Below are positions 17,096-26,184 of a stretch of 49,540 bases of DNA, one piece after another (position 1 is the stretch's first letter; each line of letters begins with the position of its first letter). Source of the stretch: Phocaeicola plebeius (GTDB lineage: Bacteria; Bacteroidota; Bacteroidia; Bacteroidales; Bacteroidaceae); assembly GCA_004558305.1 (NCBI GenBank), contig SFDG01000048.1, positions 1 through 49,540 of the forward strand, read 5' to 3'. The position numbers and the translations under genes are program-made. Below the pieces are notes generated by a model that ran no database searches, was not told the DNA's origin, and saw nothing but the letters and a program-made list of their open reading frames with translations.

Positions 17096-17947
17096 ATGAA
17101 AAGATTGACCTCACTTGAACAAATTTCTCCCGACGCAGAAATGATGGCGGGATATGACCTTATAGGAAATTTTCGTAATCTGTTTGAAAGTCCGTTCCAG
17201 CTGCCGGGCAGCCTTTTCCTGCTCTGTGTCAGGGGGTCCTGCTCCATCAATATCCATCTGACCAACTATGAGCTGCAGGCACCATCCATGGCGGTCGTCT
17301 TTCCGGAACAGTTTTTCCAGATCAGTCAGGCCTCGAAGGACTGCCGGTTCTTGTTCATGGCTTTCAGTACAGAACTGACACGTGAATCCACCCTTTTCTC
17401 CAAGACCTTGCCGTTCCTTCCTTTCATTTACGATGCACCCGTTATCCCGCTCTCCGGACAGCTGAGCGAATTTTTCATCGATTTGTTCCGCCTCGTCATC
17501 AAATCGGAATATATTCCTGAACAGATTGTGCAGAAAGTGCAAAGACAGACAACCTATTACCAGCTGCTGATGCTCATTGCCAATATCAACCGCAAGCAGC
17601 AGGCGACTCCTCGCCTCCATTACAACCGAAACGTGGAGATTGTACGCGAACTGGCCCGTTATGTCATCGAGAACTATAAGACCGAACGTAACATTTCGTT
17701 CTACGCCGACAAGATGCACCTCTCTCCCCAACACTTGAGCACTACCATCAAAAAGACGACGGGAAAGACATTGACAGACATTATCTCTACGTTCGTCATC
17801 AACGATGCCAAAGGGAAACTGAAATCGACGGAACTGACCATCCAGGAGATTGCCTATTCCCTGAACTTTCCCGACATTTCCTTTTTCGGGAAATATTTCA
17901 AACGCTACACGGGCTTATCGCCCAAACAGTTCCGACAGCAACAATAA
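17096..17947 (+). CDS. AraC-family transcriptional regulator
   Basis: The 283-aa protein starts MKRLTSLEQISPDAEMM. The C-terminal 100 residues form the double HTH AraC domain: ISFYADKMHLSPQHLSTTIK, then TIQEIAYSLNFPDISFFGKY and the closing FKRYTGLSPKQFRQ. The N-terminal ~180 residues are a cupin-like sensing region as in regulators of this shape. No neighbouring transport or catabolic gene suggests the signal; targets could be the adjacent coiled-coil gene or the envelope trio. Confidence 0.9.
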   Translation: MKRLTSLEQISPDAEMMAGYDLIGNFRNLFESPFQLPGSLFLLCVRGSCSINIHLTNYELQAPSMAVVFPEQFFQISQASKDCRFLFMAFSTELTRESTLFSKTLPFLPFIYDAPVIPLSGQLSEFFIDLFRLVIKSEYIPEQIVQKVQRQTTYYQLLMLIANINRKQQATPRLHYNRNVEIVRELARYVIENYKTERNISFYADKMHLSPQHLSTTIKKTTGKTLTDIISTFVINDAKGKLKSTELTIQEIAYSLNFPDISFFGKYFKRYTGLSPKQFRQQQ

Positions 17948-18008
17948 GGGCTGTCGGACAGTCGTGAAACAATCATTATCCTATTACTGAACCCCTTTAT
18001 GAATAACT

Positions 18009-19880
18009 ATGAATAAGCTTACTATCCAACTCATCAAGAAATTGTGGGGTATAGACCTCGAACAATTAAAGGCCGACAATCAAGCATTAACAGCCACCAA
18101 CGAACAGCTGCGCATCGAGAACGAACAGCGTTCTGCCAATATAGAGCATCTGACACAAATGACCGCACAGCTGGAGAGTCAGATGCAGCAGTTAGAGCAG
18201 GAAATGGAGATGTCCCAAACCAATCTTGAACAACAGAAAGCCCTCATCCATCAACAGCAGACGGAGTTGACTCGTAGAGAGGAAGAAACTCGTTCGCTCA
18301 AATCCAATCTGGAAGCCGAGATACAGCAAAAAGCAACAACCATTCAGCAACTTGAAGCAGCTGCCAAAGAGGAGGCAGCGGAAGCTACTGCACGTGTAGA
18401 GGCAGCAGAAGCGGAAATGCACACGGCCCAAGCAAAAGCGGAAACGGCTCGAAAAGAATATGAAAAGGCAAAAGAAGAGGTAGCCGCCACGAAAGCTGAA
18501 GCACAACAGGCAATAGCAGAAACGGAGAAAGCGAAAGCGGAGGCCCAGAATGCGATAACAGAAACGGAAAAGGCGAAAGCGGAGGCTCAACAGGCGATAA
18601 CAGAAATGAAGAGAGCGCAAGCGGAGGCTCAGAATGCGATAGAGGAAAAGGAAAAGGCGAAAGCGGAGGCCCAGAATGCGATAGCGGAATCGGAGAAAGC
18701 GAAAGAGGAGGCTCAACAGGCGATAACAGAAATAAAGAGAGCACAAGCGGAGGCTCAGAATGCGAAAGCGGAATCGGAGAAAGCGAAAGAGGAAACCCAG
18801 AATGCGATAGCGGAATCGGAAAATGCGAAAGCGGAAGTGGAAACTCTCCAAGCAAGCGTTGAGCAACTTACAGCTTCGAACAACGACCTAATACATCAGC
18901 TTTCAGCCTTAGAAGCCCTTCGCCAACAACAGACCGATACCATTCAACAGCTTCAAATGCAAGTAAAGGAGCTGGAAGACAAGAATGCGGCATTACAAAC
19001 AACTGTGAAAACCGCTGCTGTAGAAAAGCAGGCTACACCCCCCGAACCTCGCATGGTGCCCCTCCAGCAAGAAGATACCCAAGCACCTGCCGCTTTCATG
19101 GAAAAAGCCCCAGGAAAAAAGTCCTGCCAAGCAGAAAAAAAGACAACAAGAGAGGAAAAGCCCAATCCTGCCAAAGGAGACATTTTGGAAGCGTACCAGG
19201 AAATGAAGGCTAAGTTGGAAGAAAGCACTCTGAACTACCCCTTCACCCGAATCACCACTGTCACCCACGGCAACCAATACCTGTACTATTCACGTACGCT
19301 CGGACTAAAAGCCGAACTGTTCGTATGGGGCATTGAAGGTCGGGAAGTGGTACTGGATGAACCACATTTCATTCCTTACAATGAAATCGCGAATATCGAA
19401 GGACTGGAAACGCCTTTTGCTACCGAACCTATGGATTGTGATTTCTCCGACAAAGGAAACGCTACAGAAGTGGCAGAAACGCTGCTGACAGCCATCTGTC
19501 GTTACCAACCCATACATGTGACTTATCGGGACAAGAACGGACGAATCTCCGAACGCAACCTGTATTGGATCAGTTTCCTGCCAGAGAACAAGCAACCTGT
19601 CACCTTGCCCAATCCGCACCTTTTCGAGGATATGTTCGCTGATAATATCGATACCGATTACCTCCTTGCCATGTGTGCACACTATACCGAACCACGTATC
19701 TTCATCATCGACCAGATTCTGTCGTTACAGGTGTACAATGTCTTTGCCACGAACCGTCGGGGCATCGAAGCACAGCTCAACGGCTACCGGGCAGCACTGG
19801 CGTGCGGACAAGAAGAGGCCGCTGAAATGATTTACTATTGCTTGCCAGAACAATTCCGCTCTCAACTCTCCCACCGCTAA
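18009..19880 (+). CDS. Long coiled-coil protein with WYL-like C-terminal region
   Basis: The 623-aa protein has no signal peptide. Residues about 15-345 are coiled coil rich in Gln, Glu, Ala and Lys, including eight 14-residue repeats (residues 163-274). A linker with PAKGDILEAYQEMKAKLEES follows. The C-terminal ~210 residues include AICRYQPIHVTYRDKNGR, LLAMCAHYTEPRIFIIDQIL, which resembles a WYL domain (a ligand- or nucleic-acid-sensing fold), but without a HTH. WYL domains usually occur in regulators, including those of phage-defence systems; joined to a cytoplasmic coiled coil this is an unusual architecture. The WYL assignment is by eye. It follows the AraC gene by 61 bp and may be in its regulon. 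Confidence 0.8.
   Translation: MNKLTIQLIKKLWGIDLEQLKADNQALTATNEQLRIENEQRSANIEHLTQMTAQLESQMQQLEQEMEMSQTNLEQQKALIHQQQTELTRREEETRSLKSNLEAEIQQKATTIQQLEAAAKEEAAEATARVEAAEAEMHTAQAKAETARKEYEKAKEEVAATKAEAQQAIAETEKAKAEAQNAITETEKAKAEAQQAITEMKRAQAEAQNAIEEKEKAKAEAQNAIAESEKAKEEAQQAITEIKRAQAEAQNAKAESEKAKEETQNAIAESENAKAEVETLQASVEQLTASNNDLIHQLSALEALRQQQTDTIQQLQMQVKELEDKNAALQTTVKTAAVEKQATPPEPRMVPLQQEDTQAPAAFMEKAPGKKSCQAEKKTTREEKPNPAKGDILEAYQEMKAKLEESTLNYPFTRITTVTHGNQYLYYSRTLGLKAELFVWGIEGREVVLDEPHFIPYNEIANIEGLETPFATEPMDCDFSDKGNATEVAETLLTAICRYQPIHVTYRDKNGRISERNLYWISFLPENKQPVTLPNPHLFEDMFADNIDTDYLLAMCAHYTEPRIFIIDQILSLQVYNVFATNRRGIEAQLNGYRAALACGQEEAAEMIYYCLPEQFRSQLSHR
18495..18830 (+). repeat. Eight in-frame 42-bp tandem repeats
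   Basis: Eight consecutive units encode variants of AEAQNAIAESEKAK. At DNA level the units remain very similar, so the array should be prone to copy-number change in multiples of 14 codons. The 14-residue period is two heptads and keeps the coiled-coil register. Confidence 0.85.
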
Positions 19881-19917
19881 TAGCCGCTGCTATTTTGACC
19901 TGTCATTCTGAGTAGCC

Positions 19918-20030
19918 ATCACACGGGGTGTGAAACGATTCGATGATGACGCTGTAGGGGCGGACCTGCGTGTCCGCCCGGATGCCGAGGTGGATGTTTA
20001 CATAGGTCTGCCCCTACAGCTTCGTCATTG
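19918..20030. repeat. REP-like palindromic element with GGGCGGAC/GTCCGCCC core
   Basis: An inner hairpin GGGCGGAC-loop-GTCCGCCC (about 19958-19979) is nested between outer arms 19951-19967 and 20004-20020 (16 of 17 paired). The first 82 bp (19918-19999) recur at 47383-47464 with about 74 identities. It is non-coding and lies in the 466-bp gap after the coiled-coil gene; an adjacent 69-codon ORF (20108-20317) looks spurious. Confidence 0.8.
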
Positions 20031-20070
20031 GTAGAGAAGAGAAGGAACTATTAACATAAAGAGATGTATT

Positions 20071-20098
20071 CAGATTCTTCTCTTCGTTCAGCATGACA
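20071..20098 (-). repeat. TGTCATGCTGAACGAAG-type dispersed repeat
   Basis: The minus strand reads TGTCATGCTGAACGAAGAG followed by AAGAATCTG, a short sequence of a type scattered through many Bacteroidetes intergenic regions. A partner fragment TGTCATTCTGAG is at 19901-19912, and a relative at 7589-7687. Confidence 0.5.
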
Positions 20099-20314
20099 AT
20101 TTGATAAGTGGCCCAAGGTTTTCGAACGGGCTCCCCAGCAATGGCATCAGAACATACTTTTGACAACATTTTTACGGTTCTGTACCAAAATATAAATGGA
20201 CAAGAAGCACCCATCTACCCGGCATACTGGCAAAAAGGACAACCAGTGGCAGGAAAAATCGGAAGGGACTCGATTTTGAACTGTCCCTATACCGAGAACT
20301 TAGAAGATTATATA

Positions 20315-20322
20315 TAATTTTG
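20315..20322 (+). promoter_or_regulatory. -7 box of tcdA
   Basis: TAATTTTG lies 24 bp before the ATG at 20347 and supports that start; no -33 TTTG at 19-20 bp. Confidence 0.4.
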
Positions 20323-20346
20323 CCGGGAAAAGAAACAGAACAAACC

Positions 20347-21153
20347 ATGGGAATAGAAAAAGGAATCCTCAAACGAGCCCAGCTGCTGCTGGGCGATGAA
20401 ACGATGGAACGCATCAGCCAGGCCCGAGTCATTGTGTTTGGAGTAGGCGGCGTAGGCTCTTGGTGTGCAGAGAGCCTTATACGGTCGGGAATCTTGCACC
20501 TTACCATTGTAGACAGCGACCGCGTGTGTATCACCAACATCAACCGCCAGCTGATGGCCACGACCCGTACAGTCGGACAAGTCAAGGTAGATGCCCTTAA
20601 GGAGCACCTGCTGACAGTGAACCCAACTGCTGACATCGATGCCCGCCAACAAATCTTCACCGCCGAAACTGCCGACAGCTTCGGACTCGACACGTACGAC
20701 TATATCATCGACTGCATCGATTCTCTGAAAGATAAACTGCTGCTAATCGAGATGGCTTGCCGCACCAAGGCCAAGTTCTTCTCGTCTATGGGAGCAGCCC
20801 TGAAGCTCGACCCTACCCGCATTCAGGTGGCCGAGTTCTGGCAGGTGAAAGGATGTCCGCTGGCACGTGCTTTACGCAACCGGTTCAAGCAGCAGAAACG
20901 CCGCCCTGCCCGAAAATTTACCTGCGTATTCAGCGACGAACTGCTGGAAAACAAAGGGCACAACAGTACCTGCGGCACCGAAAAGTGTATGTGTCCGAAG
21001 GCACAGTCAGGACCGGGAGAAGCTGCCTTGCTGAACCACGAATGGTGTTCCAGCAAGGCACAGATAAATGGATCACTCATGCACATCACGGCTATTTTCG
21101 GACTGACCATAGCCGGTCTGGTCCTGAAGGATCTGTCGGCAGACAACCGCTGA
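20347..21153 (+). CDS. tcdA: tRNA threonylcarbamoyladenosine dehydratase (TcdA/CsdL)
   Basis: The 268-aa protein is an E1-like, ThiF-family enzyme that uses ATP to cyclise t6A37 to ct6A in ANN-decoding tRNAs. Motifs are VIVFGVGGVGSWCAESLIRSG (Rossmann nucleotide loop), DSDRVCITNINRQ, and DYIIDCIDSLKDK. A CPLARALRNRFK and downstream Cys residues (CGTEKCMC) follow, typical of this subfamily. The start MGIEKGILKRAQLLLG is chosen from the promoter and family N-terminus. It converges on the fucosidase gene across a shared terminator. Confidence 0.93.
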   Translation: MGIEKGILKRAQLLLGDETMERISQARVIVFGVGGVGSWCAESLIRSGILHLTIVDSDRVCITNINRQLMATTRTVGQVKVDALKEHLLTVNPTADIDARQQIFTAETADSFGLDTYDYIIDCIDSLKDKLLLIEMACRTKAKFFSSMGAALKLDPTRIQVAEFWQVKGCPLARALRNRFKQQKRRPARKFTCVFSDELLENKGHNSTCGTEKCMCPKAQSGPGEAALLNHEWCSSKAQINGSLMHITAIFGLTIAGLVLKDLSADNR

Positions 21154-21167
21154 AAAGGCATATAAAA

Positions 21168-21213
21168 GAAGGTGTATAAAAACGGGATAAGCTGTCCGTT
21201 CTTATACACCTTC
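21168..21213. terminator. Bidirectional terminator between tcdA and fucosidase
   Basis: 18-nt arms 21168-21185 and 21196-21213 are complementary with one mismatch around a 10-nt loop, between two convergent genes. Confidence 0.75.
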
Positions 21214-21236
21214 CTGATGTTTGGGCCAAGCGAAAT

Positions 21237-23126
21237 TTACTTCACTGCAATCTCAGCAAATCCCATCGCTTCTCCTTCCTGAATCATGCGCGTCGCCTTC
21301 AGGCGGAGGAAACGGGCACTGACAGGGGTGAAATATACCGACTGTAGTATCGGATTGTTCTGTATGTTCGAGAACTCACCGGTCTTCACGACCGTTGTCA
21401 CCGCGTCGGCTGTAGCACCGACAGACAACTCATAATTGGCAATCAATCCACGATTCGGTTCCTGCTGGTCCGGCAAGAAATGGAAAGAAGAAATGAACCG
21501 CTCGTCGCCCAAATCGATGAGCAACTCGTTGCCATCCACGAAACAGGTTGTTCCTTCCTCGCGGTCGGTGGCTGCGGCAGCTGCCTCTTCCGGTACGCCA
21601 GGCAGTGTAAACGGCAGACTTTCCAACTTGTTCTTCGTTTCGGTAAAGATACGGTCGGCATTCGGTCCTGCATCGTACACTCCCACATTATTGATACAAA
21701 GCGGTCCGCGAGCGTCCGTAATGCGGATGCGTACCCCTTCGGCTTCTACGGATTCGAAACGCAGCAAACGCTTGTAACCGATAGTCGTGGTCTCCTCGTT
21801 CAAGCGAACGGGCAGCCATTCTCCCTGCTGCTGATATTCTACGGTAAATGCTTTCACCCGTTGGCCCAAAGGTATGTATTCCTGCAACATGAGACGGTTT
21901 ATCCGCTGCGGATGCGGGAAACTGAATTCGATGTCGGCCGTCGTCACGCCGTCCTCGGTTGCCCAGAAGGTGTCGTAGTCATCATCGGTCAGAGCTGCAG
22001 CCACATAGTCACCGCCCCGTTCGTTGCTCACCTTTGCCCGCTGTCCGGCCACCAGATTGTTCTGCAATTCCTGGAGCACCAGCTGACGGAACTGAACGGC
22101 ATTGGCCGAATCAATGGGATGAATCAATCCGTCGCGATCCACCGGGAAGTTCAGCAACAGGGTAGCGTTATGTCCTACACTGCGATAGTAAAGGTCAAGC
22201 AACTGTTCCGGTGTCTTCACCCGGTCATCTTCTTCAGGATGGTAGAACCAACCCGGACGGATGGATACATCGCACTCGGCAGGTACCCACTGGTTACCGT
22301 CGGAATGTCCGTACTGCAACTCGTAGTAGCGGGGATAACCGGCATATACCTCACCCTTGCGCAGGAACGACCAGTTGGTAGCACCGGCAAAGCCACGCTC
22401 GTTGCCCACCCAACGGCAACCCGGCCCACCGTCACTGAAAATGATGGCCTGGGGCTGAAGGCTGTCCAGCATCTCATAGATGCGAGGATAATTGTAGTAG
22501 TTCTTACGGTCGATGGTACGCGCTTCCTTTGCACCGCCATACCATCCGTCACCACCGTTGGCACCATCGAACCATACTTCGAACATTTCGCCGTAGTTGG
22601 TCATGAGGTCCCGCAACTGAGCATAGAAATACGGCAAGTATTCAGGTGTTCCGTAATTGGCCTGATGGCGGTCCCACGGCGATAGGTAAAGAGCCAGTTT
22701 TAATCCGTATTTCTGGCAGGCATCAGCCAATTCGCGGACTACATTTCCTTTTCCGTCCTTATAAGGAGATTGGCTGATGTTGTAGTCAGTCCCCTCGAAC
22801 GGCCAAAGGCAGAAACCATCGTGGTGCTTGGCCGTCAGAATCACCCCTTTCATCCCTGCGGCAACGAGCGTCTGTGCCCACTGCTCGCAGTCGAGACGAG
22901 TCGGATTGAATGTCTTGGGGTCTGAGTCGCCATACCCCCATTCACGATCATTAAAGGTGTTCAGGCCGAAATGAATGAAGGCATAGGTCTCCATCTTTTG
23001 CCAGTTCACCTGCTTGGGTTCAGGAATCGGGAGCACCGCCTCGGGCGGTGCCACCTTGGTCGATGTGCACGATGTCAGTCCTGCCACAAAGGCCAAAGCC
23101 GACATCCAGGAAAAACGGTTCTTCAT
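21237..23126 (-). CDS. GH29 alpha-L-fucosidase lipoprotein with C-terminal discoidin-type region
   Basis: The 629-aa protein has a lipoprotein signal (ALAFVAGLTSCTSTK, Cys about residue 20), so it is membrane-anchored. The GH29 catalytic domain covers about residues 40-350: FIHFGLNTF, GVILTAKHHDGFCLWP, and FEVWFDGANGGDGWYGG with the nucleophile Asp. The remainder contains F5/8 type C-like modules, beginning near DDYDTFWATED (about 379) and again near the C-terminus (RFLRLKAT). Together this suggests a B-type, alpha-1,3/4-selective enzyme acting on fucosylated host glycans (inference). It is 22 bp behind the NfnAB-like gene and may be co-transcribed; no susCD pair is nearby. Confidence 0.92.
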   Translation of the reverse strand: MKNRFSWMSALAFVAGLTSCTSTKVAPPEAVLPIPEPKQVNWQKMETYAFIHFGLNTFNDREWGYGDSDPKTFNPTRLDCEQWAQTLVAAGMKGVILTAKHHDGFCLWPFEGTDYNISQSPYKDGKGNVVRELADACQKYGLKLALYLSPWDRHQANYGTPEYLPYFYAQLRDLMTNYGEMFEVWFDGANGGDGWYGGAKEARTIDRKNYYNYPRIYEMLDSLQPQAIIFSDGGPGCRWVGNERGFAGATNWSFLRKGEVYAGYPRYYELQYGHSDGNQWVPAECDVSIRPGWFYHPEEDDRVKTPEQLLDLYYRSVGHNATLLLNFPVDRDGLIHPIDSANAVQFRQLVLQELQNNLVAGQRAKVSNERGGDYVAAALTDDDYDTFWATEDGVTTADIEFSFPHPQRINRLMLQEYIPLGQRVKAFTVEYQQQGEWLPVRLNEETTTIGYKRLLRFESVEAEGVRIRITDARGPLCINNVGVYDAGPNADRIFTETKNKLESLPFTLPGVPEEAAAAATDREEGTTCFVDGNELLIDLGDERFISSFHFLPDQQEPNRGLIANYELSVGATADAVTTVVKTGEFSNIQNNPILQSVYFTPVSARFLRLKATRMIQEGEAMGFAEIAVK

Positions 23127-23148
23127 GTTGGGTATTTTTTAAGTACAA

Positions 23149-25452
23149 TTATTGATGTCCTAACTGCTTGTCCATAGCGGCGGCGGCTCGACGGCCATCT
23201 CCCATAGCCAAGATGACGGTAGCACCTCCACGGACAATGTCGCCGCCTGCATAGATAGTGGGAATGGAGGATTGCATCTCATCGTTCACGGCGATGGTTC
23301 CCTTTCGGCCCAACTCCAGTCCTTCGATAGAATGAGGTACGATGGGATTCGGCGACACACCCACACTGACAATGGCCATATCGATATCTATCGTCTCTAC
23401 AGCGCCGGGGATAGCCACCGGACTGCGGCGGCCTGAAGCATCGGGTTCTCCCAGTTCCATTTTCTGGAGCACCACCTGCTTGACACGTCCCTTTTCGTCG
23501 GCAATGTATTCAATGGGGTTATGCAAGGTGAGGAATTCCACTCCTTCTTCCTTGGCATGCTTCACTTCTTCCAGACGGGCCGGCATTTCCGCCTCCGAAC
23601 GACGGTAGATAATCATCGCCCGTTCGGCTCCCAAACGACGGGCCGTACGTACGGAGTCCATGGCCGTATTGCCACCACCGATGACAGCTACCCGTTTGCC
23701 AAACGTAACCGGCGTATCCGAATCCTCACTTGCCGCATCCATCAGGTTGACGCGGGTCAGGTATTCATTGGACGACATGATGTTGATGGAGTTCTCACCA
23801 GGGATGTTCATGAAATTGGGCAGGCCAGCACCAGATGCCACAAAAATGCCCTTATAACCTTCAGCCTCCAGTTCTTTCACACTGATGGTCTTGCCCACGA
23901 TGCAGTCCTTGACGAAACGGACACCCATTTTCTCCAGGTTACCGATTTCCACATCCACAATCTTGTTGGGCAGACGGAATTCAGGAATACCATACTTCAA
24001 TACACCGCCGATTTCGTGCAAAGCCTCGAAGACCGTTACATCGTACCCCTTCTTGGCCATATCCCCGGCAAATGACAATCCGGCAGGACCTGAACCGACC
24101 ACCGCAACCTTGATGCCGTTCTTGGCAGCAATCTCCGGCACGGAAATCTGTCCGCTTTCGCGTTCATAATCGGCGGCAAAGCGTTCCAGATAGCCGATGG
24201 CAACCGCTTCATGCCCCATCTTGAGGTGGATACACTTCGATTCACATTGTTTCTCCTGCGGGCAGACGCGTCCGCACACTGCCGGCAATGCACTGGTCTG
24301 TTTCAGGACACGGGCTGCTTCCAGGAATTCGCCCCGTTCGATGTTCTTCACAAAGCCCGGGATGTTGATGCCGACGGGGCATCCCTGCATACACGAAGGA
24401 TTGGCACAGTCCAGGCAGCGCTTGGCTTCCGTCAGTGCCTGTTCTTCATTCAGGCCGAGGTTGACTTCCTCCTTGCGGCTGTGCGAGCGATATTCCGGAT
24501 CCAGTTCATTCATCTTCACGCGAGGAATGGCCGTACGTTCCTTGGGCTTCATCTGCTTGCGGAGGGCTTCACGCCATTCGGCATCCCGTCCGTCGGTCGG
24601 CGGGAGAGCCTGACAGGCCCCTTCTGCATGTCCTGCTTCGTCCAGCTTGTGAAGTTCTTCCCGTTCGATGTCGCGGAAAGCTCCCATCCGTTTCAGCATT
24701 TCGTCGAAATCCACCTGATGTCCGTCGAATTCCGGACCATCCACACACACGAAACGGGTCTTCCCTCCCACACTGATGCGGCAGGCACCACACATGCCCG
24801 TACCGTCTACCATAATGGTATTGAGAGACACATCCGTAGGAATCTCGTATTTCTTGGTCAGCAGACAGACAAATTTCATCATGATGGCCGGACCGATGGC
24901 AAAACATTTGTTCACCGTTTCCCGGCGGATTACCTCCTCAATGCCTTCCGTCACCAGTCCTTTCCGTCCATAGGAACCGTCGTCGGTCATGATAATCACT
25001 TCATCCGAACTCTCGCGCATTTCCTTTTCCAGAATGATCAACTCTTTCGTACGGCCAGCCAAGACAGTAACGACACGGTTGCCGGCAGCCTTGAGAGCCT
25101 GTACGATAGGAAGCATGGGAGCCACTCCTACTCCACCTCCGGCACATACCACCGTTCCGAAATTCTCGATATGCGTGGCTTTTCCCAAAGGACCTACCAC
25201 GTCAGTAATATAATCGCCTTCGTTGAGTTCGCACAACCGTGTGGACGAAAGTCCCACTTCCTGTACGACGAGTGTAATGGTTCCTTTTTCAGGATCGGCA
25301 GCCGCAATGGTCAGGGGCATACGTTCACCCTTTTCGCCCACACGGACGATAACAAAGTGCCCGGCTTTGCGCGATCTGGCAATCAGAGGTGCTTCAATGA
25401 CGAGTTTGAAGACTTTCTCTGAAAAGTGTTCTTTTGAAATAATTTTATTCAT
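23149..25452 (-). CDS. Fused NfnAB-type NAD(P)H:ferredoxin oxidoreductase (DHODB-NAD subunit + GltD-like)
   Basis: The 767-aa protein joins two polypeptides that are separate in many bacteria. Residues 1 to about 280 form the FAD/NAD-binding, PyrK/NfnA-like half, with CAGGGVGVAPMLPI and a [2Fe-2S] motif DGTGMCGACRISVGG plus a later Cys. From about 330 the GltD/NfnB-like half has CLDCANPSCMQGCPVGINIPG and CGRVCPQEKQCESKC for [4Fe-4S] clusters, and two dinucleotide loops (VAVVGSGPAGLSFAG; VAVIGGGNTAMDS). The enzyme pair is known for flavin-based electron bifurcation between NADH, NADPH and ferredoxin; annotation pipelines often call it glutamate synthase small subunit. A consensus promoter precedes it and it diverges from the ferredoxin-reducing vor operon, which fits a ferredoxin/NADPH balancing role. 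Confidence 0.9.
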   Translation of the reverse strand: MNKIISKEHFSEKVFKLVIEAPLIARSRKAGHFVIVRVGEKGERMPLTIAAADPEKGTITLVVQEVGLSSTRLCELNEGDYITDVVGPLGKATHIENFGTVVCAGGGVGVAPMLPIVQALKAAGNRVVTVLAGRTKELIILEKEMRESSDEVIIMTDDGSYGRKGLVTEGIEEVIRRETVNKCFAIGPAIMMKFVCLLTKKYEIPTDVSLNTIMVDGTGMCGACRISVGGKTRFVCVDGPEFDGHQVDFDEMLKRMGAFRDIEREELHKLDEAGHAEGACQALPPTDGRDAEWREALRKQMKPKERTAIPRVKMNELDPEYRSHSRKEEVNLGLNEEQALTEAKRCLDCANPSCMQGCPVGINIPGFVKNIERGEFLEAARVLKQTSALPAVCGRVCPQEKQCESKCIHLKMGHEAVAIGYLERFAADYERESGQISVPEIAAKNGIKVAVVGSGPAGLSFAGDMAKKGYDVTVFEALHEIGGVLKYGIPEFRLPNKIVDVEIGNLEKMGVRFVKDCIVGKTISVKELEAEGYKGIFVASGAGLPNFMNIPGENSINIMSSNEYLTRVNLMDAASEDSDTPVTFGKRVAVIGGGNTAMDSVRTARRLGAERAMIIYRRSEAEMPARLEEVKHAKEEGVEFLTLHNPIEYIADEKGRVKQVVLQKMELGEPDASGRRSPVAIPGAVETIDIDMAIVSVGVSPNPIVPHSIEGLELGRKGTIAVNDEMQSSIPTIYAGGDIVRGGATVILAMGDGRRAAAAMDKQLGHQ

Positions 25453-25512
25453 TTCCTGATACGATAAGTTAGTTATTATTTCTTATTAATTGATTTTTGC
25501 TTCAATATTTCG

Positions 25513-25543
25513 CAAAGGTACGACTTATATAGATATTCGCAAA
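25513..25543 (-). promoter_or_regulatory. Consensus promoter of NfnAB-like gene
   Basis: The minus strand has TTTG (25540-25543), exactly 19 bp, then TACCTTTG (25513-25520). This leaves a 5' leader of about 50 nt. The remainder of 25453-25872 contains only this and the opposing promoter. Confidence 0.75.
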
Positions 25544-25837
25544 TGTTTTCAGGAGTTTTTTGTTCCTCCGAAAAGTCTTTCCCTGCCTGCCCAAGAACGA
25601 CAGATGTGAAAAACAGAACAATCCTTTCAGTCAATGCCGTCACAGAAGAAGACGAAACAGGAGCCACAAACGCCCTGCACAGCCCCGTAGTTGTTTTCGC
25701 AACATTTTCAAGTGTAACCGTTAAGCCATCCTGTAAAAGTACTAATAATAAACGAATTACAAAAGAACGAATTGATAAAATACATGAAATGAAACAAATA
25801 ATGCGCAGAAAAGACCAATTTGAAAGAAAATAAGCCT

Positions 25838-25845
25838 TATCTTTG
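25838..25845 (+). promoter_or_regulatory. -7 box of the TPR/vor operon
   Basis: TATCTTTG lies 28 bp before the ATG at 25873; a TTTG is present but only 15 bp upstream of the box. Confidence 0.5.
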
Positions 25846-25872
25846 TCCTGTGAGTTAAGACAATTCATTGTT

Positions 25873-26166
25873 ATGAATGAAAGACTGAAGAGTATAAAAA
25901 AAATGCTGGCCGAGGGGCATTGTGAAGCCGCTGTCAAAGCACTGTATGACGTGCTGGCCGAAGCCGGACAGACAGGCGATACGGCCAGCGAAGCGGATGC
26001 CTACTATTTGCTGGGGAATGCCTGCCGGAAAACAGGCGACTGGCAGGGTGCCTTGAATTTTTACCAAGAGGCTATTGACAGGAACCCGGAGGGACCTGCC
26101 GCATCTGCCCGCAGCATGGCAATGGATATCCTTAACTTCTATAATAAAGACATGTTTAATCAATAA
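25873..26166 (+). CDS. Small TPR protein preceding the 2-oxoacid oxidoreductase
   Basis: The 97-aa product (MNERLKSIKKMLAEGHCEAA) carries about two TPR helical pairs, e.g. EADAYYLLGNACRKTGDWQGALNFYQEAIDRNP. The promoter supports this ATG rather than the one at 25843. With 18 bp to the ferredoxin gene it heads the vor operon and may assist complex assembly; that role is inferred. Confidence 0.85.
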   Translation: MNERLKSIKKMLAEGHCEAAVKALYDVLAEAGQTGDTASEADAYYLLGNACRKTGDWQGALNFYQEAIDRNPEGPAASARSMAMDILNFYNKDMFNQ

Positions 26167-26184
26167 GAAAAAAATATAGAACCT

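Noticed and set aside
18495..18830. CRISPR-like tandem array
   Set aside because: The repeats are contiguous, in frame and coding; there are no spacers.
20108..20317. 69-codon plus ORF after the REP element
   Set aside because: Composition is not protein-like and it overlaps the tcdA promoter region.
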